NCBI GenBank assembly: GCA_014649155.1
Contig: BMSM01000004.1
Location: 62,001-126,000, forward strand
Direction: 5' to 3'
Origin: Streptomyces griseoviridis
Lineage (GTDB): Bacteria > Actinomycetota > Actinomycetes > Streptomycetales > Streptomycetaceae
DNA: 64,000 bases
Shown here: positions 21,524-31,359 of the stretch, one piece after another
How the letters are laid out: the number at the start of each line of letters is the position of its first letter
Numbering within the stretch: the stretch's first letter is position 1
Notes under the pieces: generated by a model
Seen by the model: the letters and a program-made list of their open reading frames with translations, nothing else
What the model was told of the DNA's origin: nothing
Database searches by the model: none
Program-made: the position numbers and the translations under genes

Positions 21524-22345
21524 TCAGTGGTGCTCGGCGAGCGCGCCCTGGATGTACGTGCACGTGAGGAGCACGAAGACGTACGCCTGAAGTGCCTGGA
21601 TGAAAAGTTCGAAGGCCGTCATGACGAGCGTCATGATGAAGCTGACGCCCGCGTAGGCGATGCCGACGCCGTTCAGCAGGTACCAGCTGGCGATCGTGAA
21701 GAGCAGCAGCAGGGTGTGGCCCGCGAACATGTTCGCGAAGAGACGCACGGCGTGCGTGAAGGGCCGCACCAGCAGGTTCGAGAAGAACTCGATCAGCATG
21801 GCCAGCGGCAGCACCGGGCCCAGCGACTTGTCGTAGCCCGTCACGTTCTTGAAGAAGCCGACGAAGCCGTGCCGCTTGAAGGTGAGCGAGACCCAGAGGA
21901 CGTACACGATGAGTGCGAGGACCGCCGGGTAGGCGATGATCGAGGTCACCGGGAACTGCGCGATCGGGACGATCGACCAGAGGTTCATCATCCAGATGAA
22001 GAAGAAGAGGGAGACGACCAGCGGGACGTACTTCTCTCCTTCCTTCTTGCCGATGGTCTCGTAGACGACACCGCGCCGGATGAAGTCGTAGCCGGTCTCG
22101 GCGACCATCTGGAGCTTGCCGGGGACGACCTTCGGCTTGCGGAAGGCGGCCCAGAAGAACCCGACGATGATGACCGAGCCGAGCAGCGCCAGCAGCATCG
22201 GCTTGTTGAAGTACAAGTTGCTGTCGTGGTCGCCCCACAGGGGCTCGAACAGGAACGAGTGCAGGCCGGGAGCCGGGAAGCCACAGCCGTCGAAGATGTG
22301 GCAGTCGGTCTCGAAGGCGAGCACCTGCGTCGGGTCAGCACTCAC
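21524..22345 (-). CDS. atpB: ATP synthase Fo subunit a
   Basis: Stator proton-channel subunit, 273 aa, with at least five membrane helices. The essential Arg lies in FSNLLVRPFTHAVRLFANM, and the C-terminal helix FELFIQALQAYVFVLLTCTYI is typical. The start is GTG 22345, with AAGGAG six bases upstream, in preference to the open frame extending to 22381. Confidence 0.96.
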   Translation of the reverse strand: MSADPTQVLAFETDCHIFDGCGFPAPGLHSFLFEPLWGDHDSNLYFNKPMLLALLGSVIIVGFFWAAFRKPKVVPGKLQMVAETGYDFIRRGVVYETIGKKEGEKYVPLVVSLFFFIWMMNLWSIVPIAQFPVTSIIAYPAVLALIVYVLWVSLTFKRHGFVGFFKNVTGYDKSLGPVLPLAMLIEFFSNLLVRPFTHAVRLFANMFAGHTLLLLFTIASWYLLNGVGIAYAGVSFIMTLVMTAFELFIQALQAYVFVLLTCTYIQGALAEHH

Positions 22346-22570
22346 CGCGGGCTCCTTCAGCGTGGCGCATAGGTACGGCAACCTCGTTGTGTCGGCGCGG
22401 CGCGGAGCCGCGGTTCGGCACGGGACTGGTGTTACGGATGTGGGGGCGGCTGTGGGGCATCTCGCCTCGCGAATGAGCAGGCGTCAGCAGGGATGCCCGC
22501 GCCCGCGATGCCGCAGTTGGCACCGGACGATAGCAGGAGTTCACATGCCTCTTTATCCCGGCCCTACCCC
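22346..22570. other. Gap between atpI and atpB
   Basis: 225 bp between atpI and atpB on the minus strand, unusually long inside an operon. An internal promoter for the structural atp genes could lie here, but I cannot point to a convincing box. No gene seen. Confidence 0.3.
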
Positions 22571-23005
22571 TCACGACGGGCGGCCCGTCTTCTCGGGCTT
22601 CCCGGCCGTCGAGTCGGGCTCGACGTAGAGGATTTTGGCCTTCATGTGGGCGCGGGTCTGGGCCGCGATCCACACGAGGGTGGCGACGAGCAGGGTGACC
22701 GCGAACGCCCGCGCGTTGAACAGGGTGGTGTTCTTGAACGCGGCGAGGAAGATGAACAGCAGCAGGATCTGGGCCCCGTAGAGCATCAGACCCATCGCCT
22801 GGAACAGGTGCGGAAGTGATTTCGCAGTGCGTTGCAGGACGAACAGCCCGAGTCCCATGAAGAGCATCACCAGCACGGTCGCGACGACGGCGCCGATCGC
22901 CCCCTTGCCGCCGGCCACCACGGCGCTGACGACGGTGGCTACAGCACCGACGGCAGCCGTGGGCACGGCGGCTTGAAGGAGGATCCGGGCGTCATTGGAC
23001 GGCAT
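22571..23005 (-). CDS. atpI: ATP synthase protein I
   Basis: 144-aa membrane protein with four hydrophobic segments (LLQAAVPTAAVGAVATVVSAVVAG, GAIGAVVATVLVMLFMGLGLFVL, AMGLMLYGAQILLLFIFLAAF and FAVTLLVATLVWIAAQTRAH). AtpI assists c-ring assembly and is not part of the final enzyme. ATG 23005 has GGAG eight bases upstream. First gene of the atp cluster. Confidence 0.88.
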   Translation of the reverse strand: MPSNDARILLQAAVPTAAVGAVATVVSAVVAGGKGAIGAVVATVLVMLFMGLGLFVLQRTAKSLPHLFQAMGLMLYGAQILLLFIFLAAFKNTTLFNARAFAVTLLVATLVWIAAQTRAHMKAKILYVEPDSTAGKPEKTGRPS

Positions 23006-23293
23006 GGCGGCAACTCCGCTTTTCACAGGGGGGCAGGGTGTCGTCATGGACGAGCGTAGCCCCGGGCCGAGTGGGCTCCTCACGCCAACGAAGCGGCGCT
23101 GTGCGGCCCTTCGGCTCTATCCGGGGGGTTCTCGTGAACCGTATCACAAACTATTTGATGAGGTCTTTACCTGAGCGTGTGCTTGCCGTCACACATGAGA
23201 GTGACAGTGCGCGTTTGAGTAAATACAGCGCCCTTTTGTCTGGTAATGCGGCGCTTTACTCTCCCACGGTTTGGCAATGCTCTAGTCAGATTC
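23006..23293 (-). promoter_or_regulatory. A/T-richer leader upstream of the atp operon
   Basis: 288 bp between the end of the wecA-like gene and atpI. About 23,140-23,300 is clearly lower in GC than its surroundings and should contain the main promoter of the atp operon, read on the minus strand. I cannot assign the boxes with confidence and see no gene. Confidence 0.4.
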
Positions 23294-24604
23294 TTACCTT
23301 GGCAGCCGCGAACGGGGCCCGACCGCTGTTGCGCCATTGACACCGGAGACTCCCGAGACACCCGCCGGCACCCGGTCGTCGTGTTCTTCCGCCGCGGCCG
23401 GCGCCTCCTGCTCGGGCTCGGCCGGGGCGCCCACCGCGCGACGCCGGTAGCGCGGCGGCACGATCCGCTGCGCCCACATCGGGGCCCGCGGCGTGAACCG
23501 CGGCAGCAGGAGCAGCCCCAGGCCGATCGCGCTGAGGGCGACCACGCCCAGCACGATCCACATCGACGCGGAGTTGACCGAGTAGGCGAGGGCGCCGAAG
23601 GCGATCAGCGCGGACCAGAAGTACATGATGAGGACGGCCCGGCTGTGGCTGTGCCCGACCTCCAGGAGCCGGTGGTGCAGGTGCCCCCGGTCCGCGGCGA
23701 ACGGCGACTGGCCCCGCCAGGTGCGCCGCACGATCGCGAGGATCAGGTCGGCGGCCGGGATGGCGATGATGGTCAGCGGCATCAGCAGCGGGATGTACAC
23801 CGGCACCATCTGGTGCACCGCGTTGCGCTCGGACCCGGAGAAGAGCTGCATCGCGTCGGGGTCGACCTGCCCGGTCACCGAGATCGCGCCGGCCGCCAGC
23901 ACCAGGCCGATCAGCATCGACCCGGAGTCGCCCATGAAGATCCGCGCCGGGTGCATGTTGTGCGGCAGGAAGCCCACGCACATGCCCATCAGGATCGCCG
24001 CGAACAGCGAGGCGGGGGCGGCGGCCTCGATGCCGTACGAGTACCAGATCCGGTAGGCGTACATGAAGAACGCCGCCGAGGCGATGCACACCATGCCGGC
24101 CGCGAGCCCGTCGAGGCCGTCCACGAAGTTGACCGCGTTGATGGTGATGACCACCAGGGCCACGGTCAGCAGGGTGCCCTGCCACTGGGTCAGCGCCACG
24201 TTGCCGACGCCCGGGATGGGCAGCCACAGGATCGTCAGACCCTGCACCACCATCACACCGGCCGCGATCATCTGGGCGCCCAGCTTGATCAGGGCGTCGA
24301 TCTCGAACTTGTCGTCCAGGACACCGATCAGCCAGATCAGGGCCGCGCCGGAGAGCAGCGCACGGGGCTCGTTGGAGGTCTCGAAGACCTCGTTGAGGTT
24401 GGTCAGGTGGTCGGCGACCAGCATGCCCGCGCACAGCCCGAAGAACATGGCGATACCGCCGAGCCGCGGAGTGGGTTCCCGGTGCACGTCCCGGGCCCGG
24501 ATCTCCGGCATCGCCCCCGCCACGATCGCGAACTTCCGCACCGGCCCGGTCAGCAGATACGTCACCGCGGCCGTGACGCAGAGCGTCAGCAGGTATTCAC
24601 GCAC
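23294..24604 (-). CDS. WecA/MraY-like undecaprenyl-phosphate glycosyl-1-phosphate transferase
   Basis: Polytopic membrane enzyme, 436 aa, about eleven helices. It moves a HexNAc-1-phosphate (usually GlcNAc) from UDP onto undecaprenyl phosphate, the first step of wall polysaccharide or teichoic acid synthesis. Family motifs are intact: VLDDKFEIDALIKLG, NFVDGLDGLAAGM, FMGDSGSMLIGL and DRGHLHHRLLEVGHS. GTG 24604 follows GGGGAAGC. The C-terminal 60 residues are a polar Ala/Pro/Glu-rich tail. The gene lies directly upstream of atpI on the same strand. Confidence 0.9.
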   Translation of the reverse strand: MREYLLTLCVTAAVTYLLTGPVRKFAIVAGAMPEIRARDVHREPTPRLGGIAMFFGLCAGMLVADHLTNLNEVFETSNEPRALLSGAALIWLIGVLDDKFEIDALIKLGAQMIAAGVMVVQGLTILWLPIPGVGNVALTQWQGTLLTVALVVITINAVNFVDGLDGLAAGMVCIASAAFFMYAYRIWYSYGIEAAAPASLFAAILMGMCVGFLPHNMHPARIFMGDSGSMLIGLVLAAGAISVTGQVDPDAMQLFSGSERNAVHQMVPVYIPLLMPLTIIAIPAADLILAIVRRTWRGQSPFAADRGHLHHRLLEVGHSHSRAVLIMYFWSALIAFGALAYSVNSASMWIVLGVVALSAIGLGLLLLPRFTPRAPMWAQRIVPPRYRRRAVGAPAEPEQEAPAAAEEHDDRVPAGVSGVSGVNGATAVGPRSRLPR

Positions 24605-24736
24605 GGGCTTCCCCACAGGTCTCGCTGGCCATTCCAGGCCCACACCCTAGCGAGACGCGCATACGGGTGAGGACTTCCGGGTAGCGACGATGGTTGCACG
24701 TGCCGCCGCGCACCTGGGAGCGCCTCCTCCGCTTTG

Positions 24737-25990
<1,254 letters not shown>

Positions 25991-26080
25991 GGCGTGCTCC
26001 GGGCGTCGCTCGCGGCGAAGTGTCTGGCTCAGTCCAATGTAGGCCCGGCGGGTCCGGCGCGCCCGGTGGGTCCCCCGCGC

Positions 26081-26707
26081 TCAGGTCCGGGCGGGCACGC
26101 CGGTGAGGGCGGTGACCACCGGGTCCAGCGCCTGGTGTATCTCGTCCCCGATGGACCGGAAGAACGGCAGGGGCGCCCCGTACGGGTCGTACACCTCGTC
26201 CGCCTCGGCGGTCGGGGCCAGCAGCCAGCCGCGCAGCGCCGCCGCGGCGCGCACCAGGGCGCGGGCGCGGGTGACGAGGCCCTCCTCCAGGGAGGGCAGG
26301 GTGGCCGGGTCGATGGCGTTCACCAGGCGGGTGAACTCCTTCAGCGTGAAGGTGCGCAGGCCCGCGGAGTGGCCCATGGAGATGACCTGGGCGCGGTGGT
26401 CGCGGGTGGCGGTGAGCACCAGGTCGGCGCGGATGACGTGCTCGTCGAGCAGCTCCCGCCCGGTGAAGCCGGAGGCGTCCGCGCCGAACTCGGCGAGCAC
26501 GGTCTCCGCGTTGGCCTCCATGGGGGCGCCCTCGTGGCCCCAGGTGCCGGCGCTCTCCACGATGAGCCCGCCGCCCAGGATGCCCAGCCGTTCCGTCACG
26601 AAGTGCCGGGTCAGCCGCTCGGTGATGGGCGAGCGGCACACGTTTCCGGTGCTGACGTGGAGGATGCGGAAGCTGTCGCGGGGAAGGCCGACGAACGTGG
26701 TCGTCAC
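26081..26707 (-). CDS. Low-molecular-weight protein tyrosine phosphatase-like protein with Ser in the nucleophile position
   Basis: 208 aa with the LMW-PTP fold signature at the N-terminus, ILHVSTGNVCRSPITERL. In active enzymes the loop is CxxxxCR with the first Cys as nucleophile; here that residue is Ser19 (S-T-G-N-V-C24-R25). The general-acid loop survives as VYDPYGAPLPFF. It may be a non-catalytic phosphotyrosine- or arsenate-binding relative. GTG 26707 directly follows GGGGAG, which is too close to be ideal; an in-frame TTG at 26752 overlaps the tsaC stop and is the alternative start. The protein is probably co-transcribed with tsaC. Confidence 0.75.
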   Translation of the reverse strand: MTTTFVGLPRDSFRILHVSTGNVCRSPITERLTRHFVTERLGILGGGLIVESAGTWGHEGAPMEANAETVLAEFGADASGFTGRELLDEHVIRADLVLTATRDHRAQVISMGHSAGLRTFTLKEFTRLVNAIDPATLPSLEEGLVTRARALVRAAAALRGWLLAPTAEADEVYDPYGAPLPFFRSIGDEIHQALDPVVTALTGVPART

Positions 26708-26748
26708 CTCCCCGAGACCGCCTATGCCACGCCCCGCCTCAGGGGCCG

Positions 26749-27396
26749 TCAATTCGCCACCTCGAGGTCGGGTACGACCTTCCTCAGTTCCTCCGCCGAC
26801 AGCGCGCCCGCGCGCAGCAGCACCGGGACCTCGCGCGTGACGTCGACGATGGACGACGGGACGTTGCCGGGGGTGGGCCCGCCGTCGAGGTAGACGGAGA
26901 CGGAGTCGCCGAGCATCGCCTGGGCGGCGTCGCAGTCCTCCGGCGCGGGGTGCCCGGTGAGGTTGGCGGAGGAGACGGCCATCGGCCCGAACTCGGTGAG
27001 CAGCTCGATGGCGACCGGGTGCAGCGGCATGCGCACGGCGACGGTGCCCCGGGTCTCGCCGAGGTCCCACTGGAGGGACGGCTGGTGCTTGGCGACGAGG
27101 GTGAGGGCGCCCGGCCAGAAGGCGTCGACCAGCTCCCAGGCCAGCTCGGAGAAGTCGGTGACCAGGCCGTGCAGGGTGTTCGGGGAGCCGATCAGGACGG
27201 GGCTCGGCATGTTGCGGCCGCGGCCCTTGGCCTCCAGCAGGTCGCCGACGGCCTCCGCGGAGAAGGCGTCGGCGCCGATGCCGTACACCGTGTCCGTCGG
27301 CAGCACCACCAGCTCGCCACGGCGGACCGCGGAAGCGGCCTCACGCAGACCCGTCACGCGGTCGGTCGCGTCATTGGTGTCGTATCGCCGTGCCAT
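26749..27396 (-). CDS. tsaC: L-threonylcarbamoyladenylate synthase (TsaC/Sua5/YrdC)
   Basis: Makes threonylcarbamoyl-AMP from Thr, bicarbonate and ATP, the first step of t6A37 tRNA modification. The 215-aa YrdC domain shows the motif LVVLPTDTVYGIGADAF, then KGRGRNMPSPVLIG, FWPGALTLV, VAVRMPLHPVA and MAVSSANLTG. It lacks the extra Sua5 C-terminal domain, so it is the short TsaC/YrdC form. Likely operon: prfA-prmC-tsaC-phosphatase, all on the minus strand with short gaps. Confidence 0.93.
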   Translation of the reverse strand: MARRYDTNDATDRVTGLREAASAVRRGELVVLPTDTVYGIGADAFSAEAVGDLLEAKGRGRNMPSPVLIGSPNTLHGLVTDFSELAWELVDAFWPGALTLVAKHQPSLQWDLGETRGTVAVRMPLHPVAIELLTEFGPMAVSSANLTGHPAPEDCDAAQAMLGDSVSVYLDGGPTPGNVPSSIVDVTREVPVLLRAGALSAEELRKVVPDLEVAN

Positions 27397-27448
27397 GTCT
27401 AGCGGGCCTCCTCGTACACGTACTGCGGGGTCGAGATCTCGAAGGGGG

Positions 27449-28294
27449 TCACGGCAGCGCCTTGCGGGCGGTCGCGAACCGGGGGCGGTTGTTGAGGTCG
27501 GGGTGGTCGGCCGCGTCGGCCCAGCCCCGCTCCTCGGTGAAGATCCAGGGCACCTGGCCGCCCTGGGTGTCGGCGTGCTCCACGACGACCACGCCGCCGG
27601 GGCGCAGCAGCCGGTGCGCGGTGCGCTCCAGGCCGCGGATCAGGTCGAGGCCGTCCTCGCCGGAGAACAGCGCCATCTGCGGGTCGTGGTCGCGGGCCTC
27701 GGGCGCGACGTACTCCCACTCGGTGAGCGGGATGTACGGCGGGTTGGAGACGACCAGGTCGACCTGGCCGTCGAGGTCCGGGAAGGCGGTCAGGGCGTCG
27801 CCCTGGCGCAGGTCGACCCGGGAGCCCTCCATGTTCCTGCGGGTCCACACCAGGGCCTCCTCGCTCAGCTCCACGGCGTGCACGCGCGAGCGCGGCACCT
27901 CCTGGGCGAGGGCGAGCGCGATGGCGCCGGAGCCGGTGCACAGGTCGACGATGCAGGGCTCGACGACGTCCATGGCGCGGACGGCGTCTATGGCCCAGCC
28001 GACGACGGACTCGGTCTCCGGACGCGGTACGAACACCCCGGGGCCGACCTGGAGCTCCAGGTAGCGGAAGTAGGCGCGGCCGGTGATGTGCTGGAGCGGC
28101 TCGCGGGCCTCGCGCCGGGCGATGACCTCCCAGTACCGGGCGTCGAAGTCCGCGTCCTTCACGGTGTGCAGCTCGCTCCGCTTGACGCCGTGCAGATACG
28201 CGGCGAGCTCCTCCGCGTCGGTGCGCGGCGAGGGCACGCCGGCGTCGGCCAGCCGCTGGGTGGCCTGGGCCACCTCCGCGAGCAGCAGGTTCAC
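27449..28294 (-). CDS. prmC: Peptide chain release factor N(5)-glutamine methyltransferase
   Basis: SAM-dependent enzyme, 281 aa, that methylates the Gln of the GGQ motif of release factors. The SAM site is VDLCTGSGAIALALA, and the catalytic NPPY lies in DLVVSNPPYIPL. The N-terminal helical domain recognises the release factor. GTG 28294 has GGAGGA upstream. It is placed immediately after its substrate gene prfA. Confidence 0.95.
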   Translation of the reverse strand: MNLLLAEVAQATQRLADAGVPSPRTDAEELAAYLHGVKRSELHTVKDADFDARYWEVIARREAREPLQHITGRAYFRYLELQVGPGVFVPRPETESVVGWAIDAVRAMDVVEPCIVDLCTGSGAIALALAQEVPRSRVHAVELSEEALVWTRRNMEGSRVDLRQGDALTAFPDLDGQVDLVVSNPPYIPLTEWEYVAPEARDHDPQMALFSGEDGLDLIRGLERTAHRLLRPGGVVVVEHADTQGGQVPWIFTEERGWADAADHPDLNNRPRFATARKALP

Positions 28295-28338
28295 GCTGGT
28301 CCTCCGGGCTGTGTACGAGGGGTGCGCGGGTGCGCGGG

Positions 28339-29415
28339 TCAGGCCGCCGCGAGCTTGGCGGCCGAGTCCGCGTCGACGCAGGCCTGGATGACCGCGTCGA
28401 GGTCGCCGTCCAGGACCTGGTCCAGGTTGTACGCCTTGAAGCCGACGCGGTGGTCCGAGATGCGGTTCTCCGGGTAGTTGTACGTGCGGATCTTCTCGGA
28501 GCGGTCGACGGTGCGGACCTGGCTGCGGCGGGCGTCGGCGGCCTCCTTCTCCGCCTCCTCCTGGGCCGCGGCGAGCAGCCTGGAGCGCAGGATACGCATC
28601 GCCTGCTCCTTGTTCTGGAGCTGGCTCTTCTCGTTCTGGCAGGAGGCGACGACTCCGGTGGGCAGGTGCGTGATGCGCACCGCGGAGTCGGTGGTGTTGA
28701 CGGACTGGCCGCCGGGGCCGGAGGACCGGTAGACGTCGATGCGCAGGTCGTTGGGGTTGATCTCGACGTCGATCTCCTCGGCCTCGGGCGTCACGAGGAC
28801 ACCGGCCGCGGAGGTGTGGATGCGCCCCTGGGACTCGGTGGCCGGCACGCGCTGCACGCGGTGCACGCCGCCCTCGTACTTCAGCCGCGCCCAGACGCCC
28901 TGGCCGGGCTCGGTGGCGCCCTGGCCGCCCTTGGTCTTCACGGCGACCTGGACGTCCTTGTAGCCGCCCAGCTCGGACTCGGTGGAGTCGATGATCTCGG
29001 TCTTCCAGCCGACCCGCTCGGCGTACCGCAGGTACATGCGCAGCAGGTCGCCGGCGAACAGGGCCGACTCGTCGCCGCCCGCGCCCGCCTTGATCTCCAG
29101 GATCACGTCCTTGTCGTCGCTGGGGTCGCGCGGGACGAGCAGCAGCCGCAGCTTTTCGGTCAGCTCCTCGCGGCTCTTCTCCAGCTCCTTGACCTCGGCG
29201 ATGAAGTCGGGGTCGTCGGCGGCGAACTCGCGCGCGGTCCCGATGTCGTCGCCGGTCTGCTTCCAGGAGCGGTACGTGGCGACGATCGGGGTCAGCTCGG
29301 CGTACCGCTTGTTCAGCTTGCGGGCGTTGGCCTGGTCGGAGTGGACCGACGGGTCGGCGAGCTTCTTCTCCAGGTCGGCGTGCTCGGCGACGAGTTCCTC
29401 GACGGCCTCGAACAT
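28339..29415 (-). CDS. prfA: Peptide chain release factor 1
   Basis: Release factor for UAA and UAG, 358 aa. The GGQ motif sits in [18 protein letters not shown]. The tripeptide region for stop-codon recognition is in the [15 protein letters not shown] segment typical of RF1 (positions where RF1 has P-x-T-like residues), and the N-terminal helical domain begins [15 protein letters not shown]. Followed after about 44 bp by prmC. Confidence 0.96.
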   Translation of the reverse strand: MFEAVEELVAEHADLEKKLADPSVHSDQANARKLNKRYAELTPIVATYRSWKQTGDDIGTAREFAADDPDFIAEVKELEKSREELTEKLRLLLVPRDPSDDKDVILEIKAGAGGDESALFAGDLLRMYLRYAERVGWKTEIIDSTESELGGYKDVQVAVKTKGGQGATEPGQGVWARLKYEGGVHRVQRVPATESQGRIHTSAAGVLVTPEAEEIDVEINPNDLRIDVYRSSGPGGQSVNTTDSAVRITHLPTGVVASCQNEKSQLQNKEQAMRILRSRLLAAAQEEAEKEAADARRSQVRTVDRSEKIRTYNYPENRISDHRVGFKAYNLDQVLDGDLDAVIQACVDADSAAKLAAA

Positions 29416-29534
29416 CTTGGGCTCCTGCTACTGCGACGGCGCTTGCGGAAAGGGGCGAAGGCGGGCGACCAAAAACGCCGGTCCCGGCGCGCCCCGGGAG
29501 GGGGCGCGGCCGTGGACCGGCGATCGGCGGCTCG

Positions 29535-29759
29535 CTACTTCTTGGAGCCGGCGGCAGCCTTGCCGAAGCGGGCCTCGAAGCGGGCCACGCGGCCACCGGT
29601 GTCGAGGATCTTCTGCTTGCCCGTGTAGAACGGGTGGCACTCGGAGCAGACCTCGGCCCGGATGGTGCCGGACTCGATGGTGCTGCGGGTGGTGAACGAC
29701 GCGCCACAGGTGCAGCTGACCTGCGTCTCGACGTACTCGGGGTGGATGTCGCGCTTCAA
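29535..29759 (-). CDS. rpmE: Ribosomal protein L31 (zinc-binding form)
   Basis: 74 aa. Cys16, Cys18, Cys38 and Cys41 (CTC and CSEC) mark the zinc-binding C+ form, as opposed to the Zur-controlled zinc-free paralogue. The end [12 protein letters not shown] is typical of bL31. The gene leads the rpmE-prfA-prmC-tsaC cluster; its ATG has a purine-rich AGGAGA site a few bases upstream. Confidence 0.97.
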   Translation of the reverse strand: MKRDIHPEYVETQVSCTCGASFTTRSTIESGTIRAEVCSECHPFYTGKQKILDTGGRVARFEARFGKAAAGSKK

Positions 29760-29927
29760 GGTGTCTCCTAGGTTCGGGAGGGCGCCGGGTCGCTCCGCGG
29801 GGTGCGGGGCGTGAACCGGGGCCGACGGTCCAGTCTGCCAGGACTGGCGCCATCCCCCAAAACGGGGGGTTGCCGTCTCTTATTCCCCGCGGCCCGGCGG
29901 GACTGGGCGCGCGGCTCCCCGCGTCCC

Positions 29928-31034
29928 TCAGGGGGCGCCCACCACGCCCTTGGCTCCACCGGCGGCCGTGCCCTCGGTCGCCGTCCTCGGGATCTGCCGG
30001 TCGGCCTTCAGCGCCGTCCAGACCTGCTGGGCCTTGGGCTCGTCCACCAGGACGCGGTTGGCGTCGGCCGGGTCGTACTGGACCGGCATCGTGACCATGT
30101 TCAGGTGGGCCGGGGTGATGCCCTTGAGGCCGCTCGCGAAGGACATCAGCTTGTTCACCGAGCCGAGGTCGGAGTCGGTCGTCACGGTCTTCGTGGCGGT
30201 GTCGGCGAGGTCGACGAGCTTCTTCGGGCTGCTGAGCACCCCGATGTCCTTGACCTGGTCGACCAGGGCCTTGACGAACGCCTGCTGGAGCTGGATGCGG
30301 CCGAGGTCGGAGCCGTCGCCGACGCCGTGCCGGGTGCGGACCAGGCCGAGCGCCTGCTCGCCGTCGAGCCGGTGGGTGCCGGCTTTGAGGTCGAGGTGGC
30401 TGTCGGGGTCGGAGATGTCCCGCGTGGTGGTGATCTCGACGCCGCCGAGTTCGTCGACGAGCTTCTGGAAGCCGCTGAAGTCGACCTCCAGGTAGTGGTC
30501 CATGCGCAGGCCGCTCATCGACTCGACGGTCTTCACCGCGCAGGCGGCGCCGCCGGTCGCGTAGGCGCTGTTGAACATCACGCCGCTCGCCGCGTCGTGC
30601 GTCCGCCCGTCGGTGTCGGTGCACTCGGGGCGGTCGATGAGGGTGTCGCGCGGGACGGAGACCACGCTGGCCTTCCTGTGGCCCTGGTGGACGTGCACGA
30701 CCATCGCGGTGTCGGAGCGGGCGGTGCCGTCGTCGGTGCCGCCGCCGAGCTTGCCGTTGCCGCCGGCCCGGGTGTCGGAGCCGAGGACGAGGATGTTCTC
30801 GGAGCCGTTGTCGGTCTTGGCCGGCCGGTCGGTGCCGAGGGCCTGCTCGATGTCGACGCTGTGCAGGTTGCCGTTCAGCTTGAAGTACAGGTAGCCGACG
30901 CCGGTGCCGCCCAGCACCACGATGCCCGCGGTGGTCCAGGCCGCGACCAGCAGGCCCTTGCGGCGTCCGCTGCGGGGCCTGCGGCGGCGGCCCTTGCCCC
31001 GGTGGCGCGGTTGCGGTATCTGCTCGGCGGACAT
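29928..31034 (-). CDS. LCP (LytR-CpsA-Psr) family wall-polymer ligase
   Basis: 368 aa, signal-anchor type. A basic cytosolic N-terminus (RGKGRRRRPRSGRRKG) precedes one membrane helix (LLVAAWTTAGIVVLGGTGVGYLYF) and an extracellular LCP domain from about residue 80. Conserved parts are NILVLGSDTRAGG, ARSDTAMVVHV, VVSVPRDTLID, FNSAYATGG and the later RTRHGVGDGSDLGRIQLQQAF. LCP proteins attach teichoic acid or other glycopolymers to peptidoglycan from undecaprenyl carriers. It lies between rho and rpmE on the same strand. Confidence 0.92.
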   Translation of the reverse strand: MSAEQIPQPRHRGKGRRRRPRSGRRKGLLVAAWTTAGIVVLGGTGVGYLYFKLNGNLHSVDIEQALGTDRPAKTDNGSENILVLGSDTRAGGNGKLGGGTDDGTARSDTAMVVHVHQGHRKASVVSVPRDTLIDRPECTDTDGRTHDAASGVMFNSAYATGGAACAVKTVESMSGLRMDHYLEVDFSGFQKLVDELGGVEITTTRDISDPDSHLDLKAGTHRLDGEQALGLVRTRHGVGDGSDLGRIQLQQAFVKALVDQVKDIGVLSSPKKLVDLADTATKTVTTDSDLGSVNKLMSFASGLKGITPAHLNMVTMPVQYDPADANRVLVDEPKAQQVWTALKADRQIPRTATEGTAAGGAKGVVGAP

Positions 31035-31302
31035 GTGCTCCTCAGCTCTCGTACGGCGGCTCTACCCCCTGCTGTCGGTACCGGGATGTCCTCACGGCAC
31101 CATCGTCGCTCCGATCGGTCCGACGGAGAAACCGGGGACAGGGTTGCACGGGGCGATGTGCACGACTGGTGCCGTTCCGGTGACCGTCCGTGTGCGGATT
31201 TGTCCGGACACCCGCCGCTCACCTGGGGTTTCGTCCGTCAGGCGGAGGGGTCCTGGCATACCCGCGCACGCCCTTGTGTGTGGGGAAGGTCTCCCGCACG
31301 CG

Positions 31303-31337
31303 GAAGGCCGCTCCCCGTGACGCGGGGAGCGGCCTTC
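31303..31337 (-). terminator. Hairpin terminator after rho
   Basis: 15-bp perfect arms (31303-31317 and 31323-31337) with a TGACG loop, 22 bases after the rho stop codon on the minus strand. No U-run follows. It separates rho from the LCP gene; the remaining 31,035-31,302 should contain the LCP promoter and holds no gene. Confidence 0.75.
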
Positions 31338-31359
31338 TCGGCTGGACCGTCGGACGACG

